Under the pieces are notes generated by a model. That model was not told the origin of the DNA, did not search any database, and saw only the letters and a program-made list of their open reading frames with translations. The translations under genes were made by a program, and so were the position numbers. Below are positions 44,076 to 53,132 of a DNA stretch of 64,000 nucleotides, in pieces. The first letter of the stretch is position 1. Each line of letters starts with the position of its first letter. This stretch comes from Rhodobacteraceae bacterium KLH11 (GTDB taxonomy: Bacteria; Pseudomonadota; Alphaproteobacteria; Rhodobacterales; Rhodobacteraceae). The stretch covers positions 279,118 through 343,117 of the forward strand of contig DS999533.1 of assembly GCA_000158135.1 (NCBI GenBank). Direction: 5' to 3'.

Positions 44076-45355
44076 TCGTCGCAATCGTTTTTGTTGCCCT
44101 TATCCTGTTCGGGATGCCAATTGGGTTTGCCATTGGCCTTACCGGCGTCGTCGGTCTGATTGACATGGGCGGAACGCAGTTCCTAGCGATTGGTCCCAGT
44201 AAGATATTCAACGGCCTCAATATCTTTCCTTTTCTTGCCATGCCGTTCTTCATTCTGGCCGGTGAGATCATGAATGACATCGGGATCACCAGCCGCCTTG
44301 TGAAACTGGCTCAGGTTCTGGTTGGACGGTTTCGCGGTGGGCTGGCCCATACCAACATGCTGGCTTCGGTTTTCTTCGCTGGACTTACAGGCTCGGCGAC
44401 TGCGGACGCGGCGGCCTTTGGTCGGACACTTGTGCCTGCAATGGTAAAAGAAGGTTACAAGCGTGATTATGCCTGTGCGGTCACGGCAGCGGGATCCATC
44501 ATCGGCCCAACCATTCCGCCCTCGGGGCTAATGGTTGTCTATGGGTCGCTGATGGGTGTTTCCATTGCGGGCCTGTTCGCTGCAGGCGTTCTGCCAGGCT
44601 TAGTGATTTGTGTCGTTTGCATGGCGGTCATAGCCGTCGGTGGTAAGCGAGAAAACCTTCCAAAAGCACTGCGCGGTGCGACTCCTCGCGAGGTCTGGGA
44701 TACATTAGTTTCCTCACTGACTGCGTTGGCGATGCCTGTGATTATCCTGGGGGGCATTCTGGGTGGGATCGCCACCCCGACAGAGGCTGCGTCGATTGCT
44801 GTGGCCTACGCGATGTTCATCGGGATTTTTGTCTATCGGTCGCTTACGTTCAAAGGCTTCTACGCGATGCTTGTCCGTACGGCGCGCATCACTGGTGTTA
44901 TTTTTGTGATTATTGCCTTCGCCGGCATTCTCGGCTGGTGGATGAGCTTTGAACGAATTCCGCAACTGATTGCAGAAACCGTTCTTGGTCTTTCAGATAA
45001 CCGGTATGCCGTCATCGCGATCATAATCGGATTGTTGCTGATTGTTGGTATGGTGATGGATATCACCGCCATCCTGATCATCCTTGCGCCGGTGTTGGTT
45101 CCACTCACACAGCAGGTTGGGCTGGAACCCATTCACGCCGGGATCATCTTTGTTCTGGCGCTAAACATTTCCTTGATGACGCCGCCGGTGGGTGCCTGCC
45201 TCTTTGTTCTATCTTCCGTGACCGGCGAAAAGCTGGAGCGGATTTCCATCAAACTGTTCCCGTTTCTGATTGCCGAAATCGCAATCCTCTTTGCCTTCGC
45301 GGTCTGGGAGGATGCCGCCCTTTGGCTGCCCCGGATGTTGGGCTTTGCTCAGTAA
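44072..45355 (+). CDS. dctM: TRAP transporter large permease (DctM type)
   Basis: 427-residue protein with about twelve membrane segments. Family motifs: LFGMPIGFAIGLTGVVGL, FPFLAMPFFILAGEIMNDIG, GSIIGPTIPPSGLMVVYG and NISLMTPPVGACLFVLSS. It starts with GTG overlapping the dctQ stop. It provides ion-coupled transport for the DctP protein encoded next. Confidence 0.95.
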   Translation: MIVAIVFVALILFGMPIGFAIGLTGVVGLIDMGGTQFLAIGPSKIFNGLNIFPFLAMPFFILAGEIMNDIGITSRLVKLAQVLVGRFRGGLAHTNMLASVFFAGLTGSATADAAAFGRTLVPAMVKEGYKRDYACAVTAAGSIIGPTIPPSGLMVVYGSLMGVSIAGLFAAGVLPGLVICVVCMAVIAVGGKRENLPKALRGATPREVWDTLVSSLTALAMPVIILGGILGGIATPTEAASIAVAYAMFIGIFVYRSLTFKGFYAMLVRTARITGVIFVIIAFAGILGWWMSFERIPQLIAETVLGLSDNRYAVIAIIIGLLLIVGMVMDITAILIILAPVLVPLTQQVGLEPIHAGIIFVLALNISLMTPPVGACLFVLSSVTGEKLERISIKLFPFLIAEIAILFAFAVWEDAALWLPRMLGFAQ

Positions 45356-45391
45356 ATTCCCCACGAAAATCAAACCAACAGGAGAAGTATC

Positions 45392-46432
45392 ATGAAAAAC
45401 ATTCTTTCGGGTGCGGCGCTTACCGCAACCATGCTTGCGACCAGTGTGCTGGCCGAAGGTGGTGTCATCAAATTTGGGCACGACAACAAAACGGATCCGT
45501 TTGAAAATCCAGCGCACGCATGCACAGCCGTGTTCTCTAATCTCGTGAATTCCGGCACCAATGGTGGCGTTACGGTGGAAGTGTTCGGCTCGAATCAACT
45601 GGGTTCAGCCGCTGAGCACGTTCAACAAGTGCGGGATGGTATCATTCAAGCGACCCTGACATCGACGGGTGCCCTGGCCAGCTACTACCCGCGCATCGAT
45701 GTCCTCAACCTGCCATTTGCCTTTAACGGCAACGCCTCGACGTATGAGGTTTTTGACGGCGATTTTGGCGAAGCCTTGGCCGCAGATATCGAAGCAGAAC
45801 TGGGTGATGTTGTGGTGCTGGGCTTCCCTGATACGGGCGGGTTCTTTGCGGTCACCAACTCTCAGAGACCTATTGCGGACCTGAAGGACTTTGATGGCAT
45901 TCGCATCCGCACGATGACTTTGCCTTCACATCAAAAGATCGTGCAAGCCTTGGGCGCAGAAGCCTATCCCCTCTCGTGGGGCGAGGTGTATTCCGGCCTT
46001 CAAACCGGCGTGATCGACGGCCAGATGAATCCGGTCCCGATCATCTCCTTCGCCAATTTTGCCGAAGTTCAGCAGTATCTGACGCTGACCAACCACCTGT
46101 TCTCGCCCTACACCTTCATGATCAACCGTGCCTTCTTTGAAAGCCTGTCAGAAGCCGAGCAGGCCACGATCCGCACAGCGGCTGAAAACTGCGTAACTGC
46201 AAGCCGCGGTCTGTCACGGATCATCGAATCCTCAGCTAGAGGTCTTGCGGGCCTCATGGATCAGATTGAAGTGACGGCCCTGACTGACGAGCAACGCAGT
46301 TCCATGGCGGCTGCAACGCAGCCTGCTTTTGAAGCGCATGTTCAAGAAAACCTGGATGAGAAAGCGGCCGAGCTTTTGGCAAGTTTCAAGGCTGCGGTAG
46401 AGAACGCCAACAACGCGTCTTACCTTGATTGA
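45392..46432 (+). CDS. dctP: TRAP transporter substrate-binding protein (DctP type)
   Basis: 346-residue periplasmic protein. The signal peptide covers residues 1-21 (ILSGAALTATMLATSVLAEG). The mature part has GSNQLGSAAEHVQQVRDGII, DLKDFDGIRIRTMTLPSHQK (the Arg of the carboxylate-binding site) and GEVYSGLQTGVIDGQMNPVP. A carboxylate ligand is expected for the family. The enzymes downstream suggest an amino-acid-derived substrate. AGGAG precedes the ATG. Confidence 0.93.
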   Translation: MKNILSGAALTATMLATSVLAEGGVIKFGHDNKTDPFENPAHACTAVFSNLVNSGTNGGVTVEVFGSNQLGSAAEHVQQVRDGIIQATLTSTGALASYYPRIDVLNLPFAFNGNASTYEVFDGDFGEALAADIEAELGDVVVLGFPDTGGFFAVTNSQRPIADLKDFDGIRIRTMTLPSHQKIVQALGAEAYPLSWGEVYSGLQTGVIDGQMNPVPIISFANFAEVQQYLTLTNHLFSPYTFMINRAFFESLSEAEQATIRTAAENCVTASRGLSRIIESSARGLAGLMDQIEVTALTDEQRSSMAAATQPAFEAHVQENLDEKAAELLASFKAAVENANNASYLD

Positions 46433-46442
46433 TCCTCCCTGA

Positions 46443-46496
46443 CTGCCGGAACCAACCGGCAGCACCCTTGTCGGAGATCAGTTTCTGGTCTCCGAC
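46443..46496 (+). other. two hairpins between dctP and the M81 gene
   Basis: CTGCCGG/CCGGCAG (46443-46462) and GTCGGAGA/TCTCCGAC (46470-46496) are perfect stems. Neither has a U run, so they are likelier message-stabilising or attenuating structures that raise dctP expression over the downstream catabolic genes. Confidence 0.55.
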
Positions 46497-46519
46497 CCAA
46501 CCAACGAATTGGATTAGAC

Positions 46520-47986
46520 ATGCGGGTTTTCTGTGCGTCCATTGCGACCGAAACAAATACGTTTTCCCCCCTGCGCACGGATTTTTCCGATTTCGAGCAG
46601 AGCTTTTACGCACCACCCGGCGAACACCCCGTTACCCCCACGTTGTGCAGCGCCGTGTTTCCGGCGTTAAGAAAACGGGCACAGGCCAATGAGCTGGAGT
46701 TGATCGAGGGCACCGCTACATGGGCGGAACCGGGCGGGTTGCTAAACCGCGAAACTTGGGGACGCCTGAAGCAAGAAGTGTTGGATCAGGTCAGGGCTGC
46801 GCTACCTCTGGATGGAGTGATACTTGGTCTGCATGGGGCGATGATTGCCGAAGGGTGTGTGGATTGCGAAGGTGAATTGATCGAATCTATTCGCGCGATT
46901 GCCGGCCCCAGAACGGTTATCGGAGCCAGCTTCGACCCGCACAGTCATCTCAGCCAAAAACGTGTATCGAATGCGGACGTAATCACTGTGTTCAAAGAAT
47001 TTCCGCATACTGATTTTGTTGAAGCAGGGGAAGCATGCGTCGATCTTACCCTGCGCACGATCAAAGGAGACATTCGGCCCGTTATCTCAGTTTTTGACGT
47101 TCGTATGTTGGATGTCTTGCCAACTAGCCAGGAACCCATGCGCGGATTTATCGATAACCTAAAACAGATGGAGGCAAAGGGTGATATACTCTCTGCTTCC
47201 GTCATTCATGGTTTTATGGCCGGGGACTCTCCGGATCTCGGCGCCAAAATCGTCGTTGTGACGGACGATGATCAGACCAAGGCGAACGACATAGCCCAGA
47301 AATTGGGACGTGAGCTGTTTTCTTACCGCGGGCAGACAAAGCCAGACTACCTGTCTCCGGTTGACGCCTTGAGAAAGGCCCAGAAAGCCGCGCATGGACC
47401 TGTGGTGGTGGCCGATGTGTGGGATAACCCAGGCGGAGGCGTCGCAGGGGATTCAACCCTGATCCTTGAAGAGGCCATTGCTCAAAACCTCAATTCTGTT
47501 GCGTTCGGCACGATATGGGATCCCATGGCTGTTCGTCTATGCCATGCAGCCGGAGAAGGCGCAGTATTCGATCTACGCTTCGGAGGCAAAACGTCGGCTC
47601 TCGCAGGTAACCCAATTGACGCCACGGTCACGGTCGTCCGCAATAAACGCAATGCAGTTCAAAGTTTTGGTGCATCTGTCGTCCCCATGGGGGACTGCTC
47701 GGTCATTCGTTTGGGTGGGATAGAGGTCGTTTTGAACTCAAACCGAAGTCAGGCTTTTTCGCCAGACCTGTTCACTAACCTTGGCATCGATGTCACTGAA
47801 AAAAAGATACTTGTCGTCAAATCTACAAATCATTTCCATGGCGCCTTCTCTGACGTCGCTGCCGAAATAATCTATGCAGCCGTCGAAGGCCCCTATCCGA
47901 ATGATCCCACCAAAACACGTTACAAGAACCTGACACGCCCAATTTGGCCTATCGTCAAGAACCCTCACGAGGAAGTTGTGGAATGA
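46520..47986 (+). CDS. M81-family metallopeptidase (MlrC type)
   Basis: 488-residue protein. The N-terminal DUF1485 domain carries ASIATETNTFSPLRTDF, GVILGLHGAMIAEGCVDCEG, SFDPHSHLSQKRV and PHTDFVEAGE, typical zinc-binding stretches. The C-terminal MlrC domain has VVADVWDNPGGGVAGDSTLI. MlrC hydrolyses a peptide in microcystin breakdown; homologues beside amino-acid catabolic genes probably act on other amide or lactam compounds. It overlaps the next gene by 4 bases. Confidence 0.88.
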   Translation: MRVFCASIATETNTFSPLRTDFSDFEQSFYAPPGEHPVTPTLCSAVFPALRKRAQANELELIEGTATWAEPGGLLNRETWGRLKQEVLDQVRAALPLDGVILGLHGAMIAEGCVDCEGELIESIRAIAGPRTVIGASFDPHSHLSQKRVSNADVITVFKEFPHTDFVEAGEACVDLTLRTIKGDIRPVISVFDVRMLDVLPTSQEPMRGFIDNLKQMEAKGDILSASVIHGFMAGDSPDLGAKIVVVTDDDQTKANDIAQKLGRELFSYRGQTKPDYLSPVDALRKAQKAAHGPVVVADVWDNPGGGVAGDSTLILEEAIAQNLNSVAFGTIWDPMAVRLCHAAGEGAVFDLRFGGKTSALAGNPIDATVTVVRNKRNAVQSFGASVVPMGDCSVIRLGGIEVVLNSNRSQAFSPDLFTNLGIDVTEKKILVVKSTNHFHGAFSDVAAEIIYAAVEGPYPNDPTKTRYKNLTRPIWPIVKNPHEEVVE

Positions 47987-49038
47987 TTTTTCCTGATATC
48001 GACACACCGGCTGTCCTAGTCGACCTGGATATCGCCGAAGCGAACATCGACCGTTTTCAGGGGCATTGTGCGAAACACGAACTCGCCGTCCGACCGCACA
48101 TCAAAACCCACAAACTCCCCAAGCTGGCGCGACGGCAGTTAGAGGCGGGCGCTATAGGCATAACCTGTCAGAAGGTCAGCGAGGCCGAGGCAATGATTGC
48201 TGAGGGTGGTATCGACGACGTGCTGATAACCTTTAATATCCTCGGTGACGCCAAGTTGGCGCGGTTGCGTGCCCTGTCAGAGAAGGTGAGATTGTCTGTT
48301 GTCGCGGACAACACCGAAACCGTTGACGGTTTGTCGAAATCTTTTTCTGATGCCGCGACACCACTGGGCGTACTTGTAGAGTGCGACACCGGCGCGGCGC
48401 GTTGTGGCGTAACCACCCCTGAGCAGGCGCGAGATCTGGCACGTTATATCGATAGCCAACCAGGTGTCACGTTCCTCGGTCTAATGACCTATCCACCGGT
48501 GGGCCAGGAGGTTGCTGTTCAAGAGTGGCTCACCAGAGCCAAACGAGAAGTCGAAGAGGCAGGGTTGCCGGTGCACGTCGTGTCCCATGGCGGCTCACCA
48601 GGCATGTGGCAGGCGCAGGATGTTCCAGTTGCAACTGAATATCGGATTGGCACCTACATCTATAACGACCGCTCCCTACAGGCGCTGGGAGTCTGTACCT
48701 GGGAGAACTGTGCGCTGAGCGTCCTCGCCACGGTGATCTCAGTCCCCGCAGACAATCGGGCTGTGATTGATGCGGGATCTAAAGTGTTGACCTCAGACCT
48801 GTTGGGACTGGAAGGCCACGGGTACGTGATAGGTCGCCCGGACATTCTGGTTCAAGGTCTATCAGAGGAACATGGCGTTCTGAAGGCCGACAAGATCAAT
48901 CTGAAAGTTGGCGAGCGGATCCGGATTATTCCAAATCATGCTTGTGTTGTGACCAACATGGTTGATCAGATTGAGACCATTCGCGGCGATCATTCGCTGG
49001 GGCCTGTTCCAGTCGTGGCGCGGGGCAAAGTTCAGTAA
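47983..49038 (+). CDS. D-threonine aldolase / D-serine dehydratase-like PLP enzyme
   Basis: 351-residue fold-type III PLP enzyme from ATG 47983, overlapping the M81 stop. The PLP lysine is probably Lys41 in RPHIKTHKLPKLA. The C-terminal domain has IPNHACVVTNM, with His319 and Cys321 as the metal site of the D-serine dehydratase/D-threonine aldolase family. It should act on a D-beta-hydroxy amino acid, by retro-aldol cleavage or dehydration. Which one cannot be read from sequence. Confidence 0.87.
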   Translation: MIFPDIDTPAVLVDLDIAEANIDRFQGHCAKHELAVRPHIKTHKLPKLARRQLEAGAIGITCQKVSEAEAMIAEGGIDDVLITFNILGDAKLARLRALSEKVRLSVVADNTETVDGLSKSFSDAATPLGVLVECDTGAARCGVTTPEQARDLARYIDSQPGVTFLGLMTYPPVGQEVAVQEWLTRAKREVEEAGLPVHVVSHGGSPGMWQAQDVPVATEYRIGTYIYNDRSLQALGVCTWENCALSVLATVISVPADNRAVIDAGSKVLTSDLLGLEGHGYVIGRPDILVQGLSEEHGVLKADKINLKVGERIRIIPNHACVVTNMVDQIETIRGDHSLGPVPVVARGKVQ

Positions 49039-49093
49039 CGGCGAAACCGTAGCCCAAAGACGCTGCCTGCGTCGGACATCAATAAGGTGCAAC

Positions 49094-50008
49094 ATGGCTG
49101 ACCTCATATGTTTAGGGGAACCCCTGTTCGAATTGAACGCTTGCCAGGATGGCCTGTTCAAAGGGGGATTCGGTGGAGACGTTTCCAACGTCGCTGTCGC
49201 TGCCGCCAGACAGGAGATAGACGTCGCTTTGATTGCGCGCGTCGGAGACGACCAATTTGGCGAGAAGCTTCGGGGTTTGTGGTCCCGAGAAGGTGTGAAC
49301 CACGAGCACGTGTTATCTGCTTCAAGTGAGGACACGGGGCTCTATTTTGTCTTTCACGATGGAGACGGGCACCATTTCGTTTGCCGTCGGAAGGGCTCCG
49401 CCGCCAGTCGGATGTTACCGGAACAAATTCCAGGCGATGCAATCTCCAATGCCAGGATGTTTTACACTTCTGGGATCAGTCTTGGGGTAAGTCCAGAGTT
49501 ACAATCAACAACTCAGCAAGCAATCTATACAGCGCGGCAGTCCGGCGTCTCAATTGCTTTCGATCCCAATTTGCGTACAGCTCTTTGGCCATTGGAAATG
49601 GCCCGGCAGGTTACTCACGATGCAATGCAGCGCTGCAATATTGTGCTGCCAGGGCTCGATGACGCTCGTCAATTGACGAGCCTTCACAGCCCCGAGGACA
49701 TAATTAGCTTCTACCACAATCTGGGTGCTGACGTTGTGGCGCTGTCGCTTGGTGCGGACGGTGTATCTGTATCCGACGGGCAAGGCATTCACACAATTCC
49801 CGGAGTAACAGTCCCGACGGTCGACGCCACCGGCGCAGGAGACTGTTTTAACGGAATTTTCTTGTCCGCTTACCTGAAAAACAACGATGCCATGAAATCT
49901 GCTGAACTCGCAAACTACGGCGCGGCCCTTTCGACTACGGGCTTTGGTGCCGTGGACCCCATTCCTTACGGAAAAGACCTAACAGAAGGAAATCACTTCA
50001 ATGACTGA
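49094..50008 (+). CDS. PfkB-family sugar kinase
   Basis: 304-residue kinase from ATG 49094 with AAGGTG upstream. PfkB signatures: GGFGGDVSNVAVAAARQEID near the N-terminus and VDATGAGDCFNGIFLSAYL with the catalytic Asp near the C-terminus. It resembles 2-keto-3-deoxygluconate kinases. In this operon it may phosphorylate a product of the aldolase or dehydratase step. Its end overlaps ridA by 8 bases (ATGACTGA). Confidence 0.88.
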   Translation: MADLICLGEPLFELNACQDGLFKGGFGGDVSNVAVAAARQEIDVALIARVGDDQFGEKLRGLWSREGVNHEHVLSASSEDTGLYFVFHDGDGHHFVCRRKGSAASRMLPEQIPGDAISNARMFYTSGISLGVSPELQSTTQQAIYTARQSGVSIAFDPNLRTALWPLEMARQVTHDAMQRCNIVLPGLDDARQLTSLHSPEDIISFYHNLGADVVALSLGADGVSVSDGQGIHTIPGVTVPTVDATGAGDCFNGIFLSAYLKNNDAMKSAELANYGAALSTTGFGAVDPIPYGKDLTEGNHFND

Positions 50009-50399
50009 GAAAAAGATCTTGCGCTTGGGAGATGACAAGACAGGTGCAGGTGGACAACCGCTACCCTTTGCTCCAGCTGTAAGAGCCGGCGACTTTGTGT
50101 TCATATCCGGGCAGGTGGCAATGAAAGAAAATGGGGAAATAGAAGCGGGTGGCATCGAGGCACAAACCCGAAAAACGATGGAAAACCTGATTGCAGCTTT
50201 GGCGCTGGCTGATTGCACTCTGGATGATGTAGCGAAAGTGGGCGTCTGGCTGGACGATCCTCGCGATTTTTGGACGTTCAACCGGGTTTACGCGAGCTAC
50301 TTCCCAAATGGCGGCCCGGCGCGCTCAACAGTCCGTTCGCAAATCATGGTGGACGCCAAGGTCGAGATTGATGCGGTCGTATACAAACCGCTTGGCTAA
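50001..50399 (+). CDS. RidA-family imine/enamine deaminase
   Basis: 132-residue RidA-like protein: LPFAPAVRAGDFVFISGQVA, ETRKT-like TRKTMENLIAALALAD, and the catalytic Arg in ARSTVRSQ. RidA hydrolyses the reactive enamine released by serine/threonine-type dehydratases. Its coupling to this operon supports a dehydratase-like reaction by the PLP enzyme upstream. It is the last gene; a hairpin follows. Confidence 0.9.
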   Translation: MTEKKILRLGDDKTGAGGQPLPFAPAVRAGDFVFISGQVAMKENGEIEAGGIEAQTRKTMENLIAALALADCTLDDVAKVGVWLDDPRDFWTFNRVYASYFPNGGPARSTVRSQIMVDAKVEIDAVVYKPLG

Positions 50400-50429
50400 T
50401 TCCCGCAGTATTCAATCCAAATTAATAGA

Positions 50430-50448
50430 GCTGGCGTTCTTCGCCAGC
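50430..50448 (+). terminator. hairpin after ridA, possible terminator
   Basis: GCTGGCG and CGCCAGC form a 7-bp stem around TTCTT, 30 bp after the ridA stop. There is no strong U run, so termination may be weak or rho-assisted. Confidence 0.5.
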
Positions 50449-50615
50449 CTATCTACTTTAAATTGAACTGAGCAGCCTTCTGACCGGGCGCTTTTGTGAC
50501 TTATTGGGGCAATGCGAACGCCAATGGTTTAGAAGGTATTGGCCGGTTAAGTTAAGTGAAGGGTGAAGGCGCGCGACGTTGAACAGGCGGGATGACGCAG
50601 AATTCCGCCGTTCAA

Positions 50616-51176
50616 TTAAGTGTCGAGCATGTCCCATTCGTCACCCAATACCCAACGCAGAGCGGAGAGCTTGCCGTTCAGCATACCCCATTCGAAATCA
50701 TCCCACGGCCCGAGATTTTCAATCCCGACCTCCTGACGAGTTTGTTCGCCAGCAACAAGTGCCTTTTCCCAGACGGAGTCGAGTATTTGGTCCGATTTGT
50801 ACGGGCTTCGAGAATAGTCAGCCTCTGGCACCACCTTCGTAATTCCCTGCTCCACACGGTAGCGAAGATTCATATGTCGATTATACCAGACTTGTCGGAA
50901 AAGAAGGTTCTCCGCCTCGGTCAGCTCCGTTAGCGTTCTAAATTCAGGGCTATAGCCCAGTTCGAAATCCCCCAGCTCAAGTGCGCCGGGGTCGGTCTCT
51001 TCGACGAACTTGCCAATGTCCAAGATGTATTGAGACCGTTCACCGAACGCGTGAGTCAGCTCTGGATGCGGCGTGCGATTGTCACCTCGGGGATCGCTAA
51101 AATCGGTATGATTGGTCGTCGCGAAGTCACCATTTGAGGGGATTGATGCTGCAAACGCGGCGAATGACCGCTCTGT
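50616..51176 (-). pseudogene. conserved hypothetical protein, N-terminus truncated by an IS
   Basis: The frame reads RTPHPELTHAFGERSQYILD, IGKFVEETDPGALELGDFEL, YNRHMNLRYRVEQGITKVV and ends WGMLNGKLSALRWVLGDEWD with MLDT. It looks like a real soluble protein conserved in this group, but I know no function for it. No ATG exists in frame before the IS1182-type element at 51177, so the start has been cut off. An internal TTG at 51023 is unlikely to be used. Confidence 0.6.
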
Positions 51177-52720
51177 GGGCGATGGTGTTGAAAAACATCG
51201 TACTGCTAGCGCAGAAATCGAGATCCAGAATTTGCGGCGAGTGCCTTCCCAGTCAGGCTGTTCGCATTTGCTGCGGTGCAGGAAAGATCTTGGCTAGTTT
51301 GCGGAGGTTTTGGGCGGTGGCGGCGAGGAGAAATTCATCGTTGGCACCACATGGACCACGTAATCGGAGCCTGCCCAGCCCGAGGATACGTTTGAGGTGG
51401 GCGAACAGCATCTCGACCTTCTTCCGCAGTTTCATAGAGACTTTGTATTGTCTGGTCTTGGCAATATCGCGTGCGATCTGCCGGGCGTCTTCGTGCTCTT
51501 CGCGGGTGATTTTACGTGCATCCGTGTTCGGGCAGCACTTTGCTTTCGATGGGCAGGCCTGACAGGTCAGTTTGAGGGCGCGATAACGGGCGGTCCCTTT
51601 TCCGGACAGGCCTCGGTTGGGATCCGAATAGTTGCGGCGAAACTGTTTCAGCGCATGGCCTTCGGGACAGATGTATTGATCGTTTTCAGCATCCCACTCA
51701 AAGTCGGTGCGGGACCATGTACCATCAGGGCGCCCAGCCTTGTCGATCACCGGAATATGCGGGTCGATACCCCGGTCAACAAGCCAGCCCAACATCGGGG
51801 CAGAGCCGTAGGCCGTGTCTGCGATCAGCCTTTCAGGGTGAAGATCGAACCGTTTTTTAACCCGGTCCAGCATCGTCTTTGTCGACCCCACTTCGGCTTG
51901 CCGGATGGATCTGGTCGCTTCGACATCCACAATCACGCTGTGATCTGTATCGATGAGGTAGTTATCGGAATACGCAAAGAATGCTGGCGCCTTGTGCGCC
52001 GCCGTCCATTGGCTGGCAGGGTCGGAATATGAAATGAACTTAGGCTTGACTGGCGAGGCGGCACCAAACGCAGCCTCATCCAGGGTTTCCAGATACTTCC
52101 GAACAGCGCGCGGTGCGGTCTGGGCATCGATCTGTGCAGCATCCCATTCCTCTTGTGATGCTGAATGCTGCTTGGTCGCTTCTGCCTCAATCAAGCTGGC
52201 ATCAATCGCCATACGCTGGCCGCTGACCAAACCTTCTGCAATGCACTGCGCCACTGTCGTTTCGAACACGTGCCGCAAGAGTTCACTCTCGCGAAACCGA
52301 CCATGACGGTTCTTGGAAAAGGTCGAATGATCTGGCAGTCGATCAGTCAGATCGAGACTGCAGAACCACCGATATGCCAGGTTTAGATGCACCTCTTCGC
52401 AAAGACGCCGTTCGGACCGAATACCGAAACAGTAGCCGACCAGCAGCATGCGGATCATCAGTTCAGGATCAACCGAAGGGCGGCCAGTATGGCTGTAGAA
52501 ATCCGACAAATACCCTCGAATGCCGCTCAGATCGAGATGCCGCTCAATCGACCGCAGCAGATGATCTTGGGGAACATGCTCTTCCAGCGAGAACTCGTAA
52601 AACAGCGCCGCCTGCGCTTCTTGCTTCGGTCCCATCATCGCAATTACTCCCGATCAACATGGGAATTGAATCAGCAGTTCAGCCCTCGATCAAGGAAGAG
52701 TTTTTCAACAAAATAAGCCC
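51177..52720 (-). mobile_element. IS1182-type insertion sequence
   Basis: About 1.54 kb. Both ends share GGGC followed some bases later by TGTTGAAAAAC in inverted orientation (51177-51193 and 52703-52720). A third copy of this end occurs at 60123. No target duplication is evident, so one side may have been rearranged. It carries one transposase gene. Confidence 0.75.
51253..52638 (-). CDS. IS1182-family transposase
   Basis: 461-residue transposase. The N-terminal DUF772 domain reads YEFSLEEHVPQDHLLRSIER and RPSVDPELMIRMLLVGYCFG. DDE-type blocks follow: GQRMAIDASLIEAEATKQ, LIADTAYGSAPMLGWLVDRG and SMKLRKKVEMLFAHLKRILG. A cysteine-rich insert (TCQACPSKAKCCPN) is typical of the family. It is intact. 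Confidence 0.9.
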   Translation of the reverse strand: MMGPKQEAQAALFYEFSLEEHVPQDHLLRSIERHLDLSGIRGYLSDFYSHTGRPSVDPELMIRMLLVGYCFGIRSERRLCEEVHLNLAYRWFCSLDLTDRLPDHSTFSKNRHGRFRESELLRHVFETTVAQCIAEGLVSGQRMAIDASLIEAEATKQHSASQEEWDAAQIDAQTAPRAVRKYLETLDEAAFGAASPVKPKFISYSDPASQWTAAHKAPAFFAYSDNYLIDTDHSVIVDVEATRSIRQAEVGSTKTMLDRVKKRFDLHPERLIADTAYGSAPMLGWLVDRGIDPHIPVIDKAGRPDGTWSRTDFEWDAENDQYICPEGHALKQFRRNYSDPNRGLSGKGTARYRALKLTCQACPSKAKCCPNTDARKITREEHEDARQIARDIAKTRQYKVSMKLRKKVEMLFAHLKRILGLGRLRLRGPCGANDEFLLAATAQNLRKLAKIFPAPQQMRTA

Positions 52721-52826
52721 AATTTACTCTTTCGATTAGGTGCGACGAAGGTCTGCTACCCAGGGGCTTTTAGGAAAGGTGATTATTACATTGACTAATA
52801 GCTTTTTAACTATGTATATGGCGATT

Positions 52827-53132
52827 ATGCCTGATCGTCTTGAACAATCCAAAGCCCTCGCCAGCGAAGCACGCTTGTCTATCCTTGAATGGCTGTTGGA
52901 GCCTGATTTGCATTTTTCACATCAAGTCACGGGGAAGCCGTCCGAGATTGGTGTCTGCGTCACCTTGATCACCGAAAAACTGGACATGGCACAGCCTACC
53001 GTCAGTCGCCATTTAGAGCTGCTGCGCCGGGCAGGTTTTCTGACTGTTAACAAGATTGGTCGCTGGTCGTTCTTCAACCGGGACGAAGCGGCGATCTCGG
53101 AGTTCAAAGGGTGGATCAATGACCATCTTTGA
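52827..53132 (+). CDS. ArsR-family transcriptional regulator
   Basis: 101-residue winged-helix regulator: DRLEQSKALASEARLSILEW, GVCVTLITEKLDMAQPTVSR and HLELLRRAGFLTVNKIGRWS. No metal-binding cysteine pair is obvious in the DNA-binding helix, so it may respond to an organic effector. ATG codons at 52812, 52818 and 52827 are all possible and none has a good ribosome site. TTGACT-N17-GTATAT (52791-52819) could be its promoter, making the message nearly leaderless. It overlaps the hydrolase gene and probably represses this operon. Confidence 0.82.
   Translation: MPDRLEQSKALASEARLSILEWLLEPDLHFSHQVTGKPSEIGVCVTLITEKLDMAQPTVSRHLELLRRAGFLTVNKIGRWSFFNRDEAAISEFKGWINDHL

Noticed and set aside
51134..51562. 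142-residue plus-strand frame over the IS1182 end
   Set aside because: It is antisense to the transposase C-terminus and ends without any family motif.
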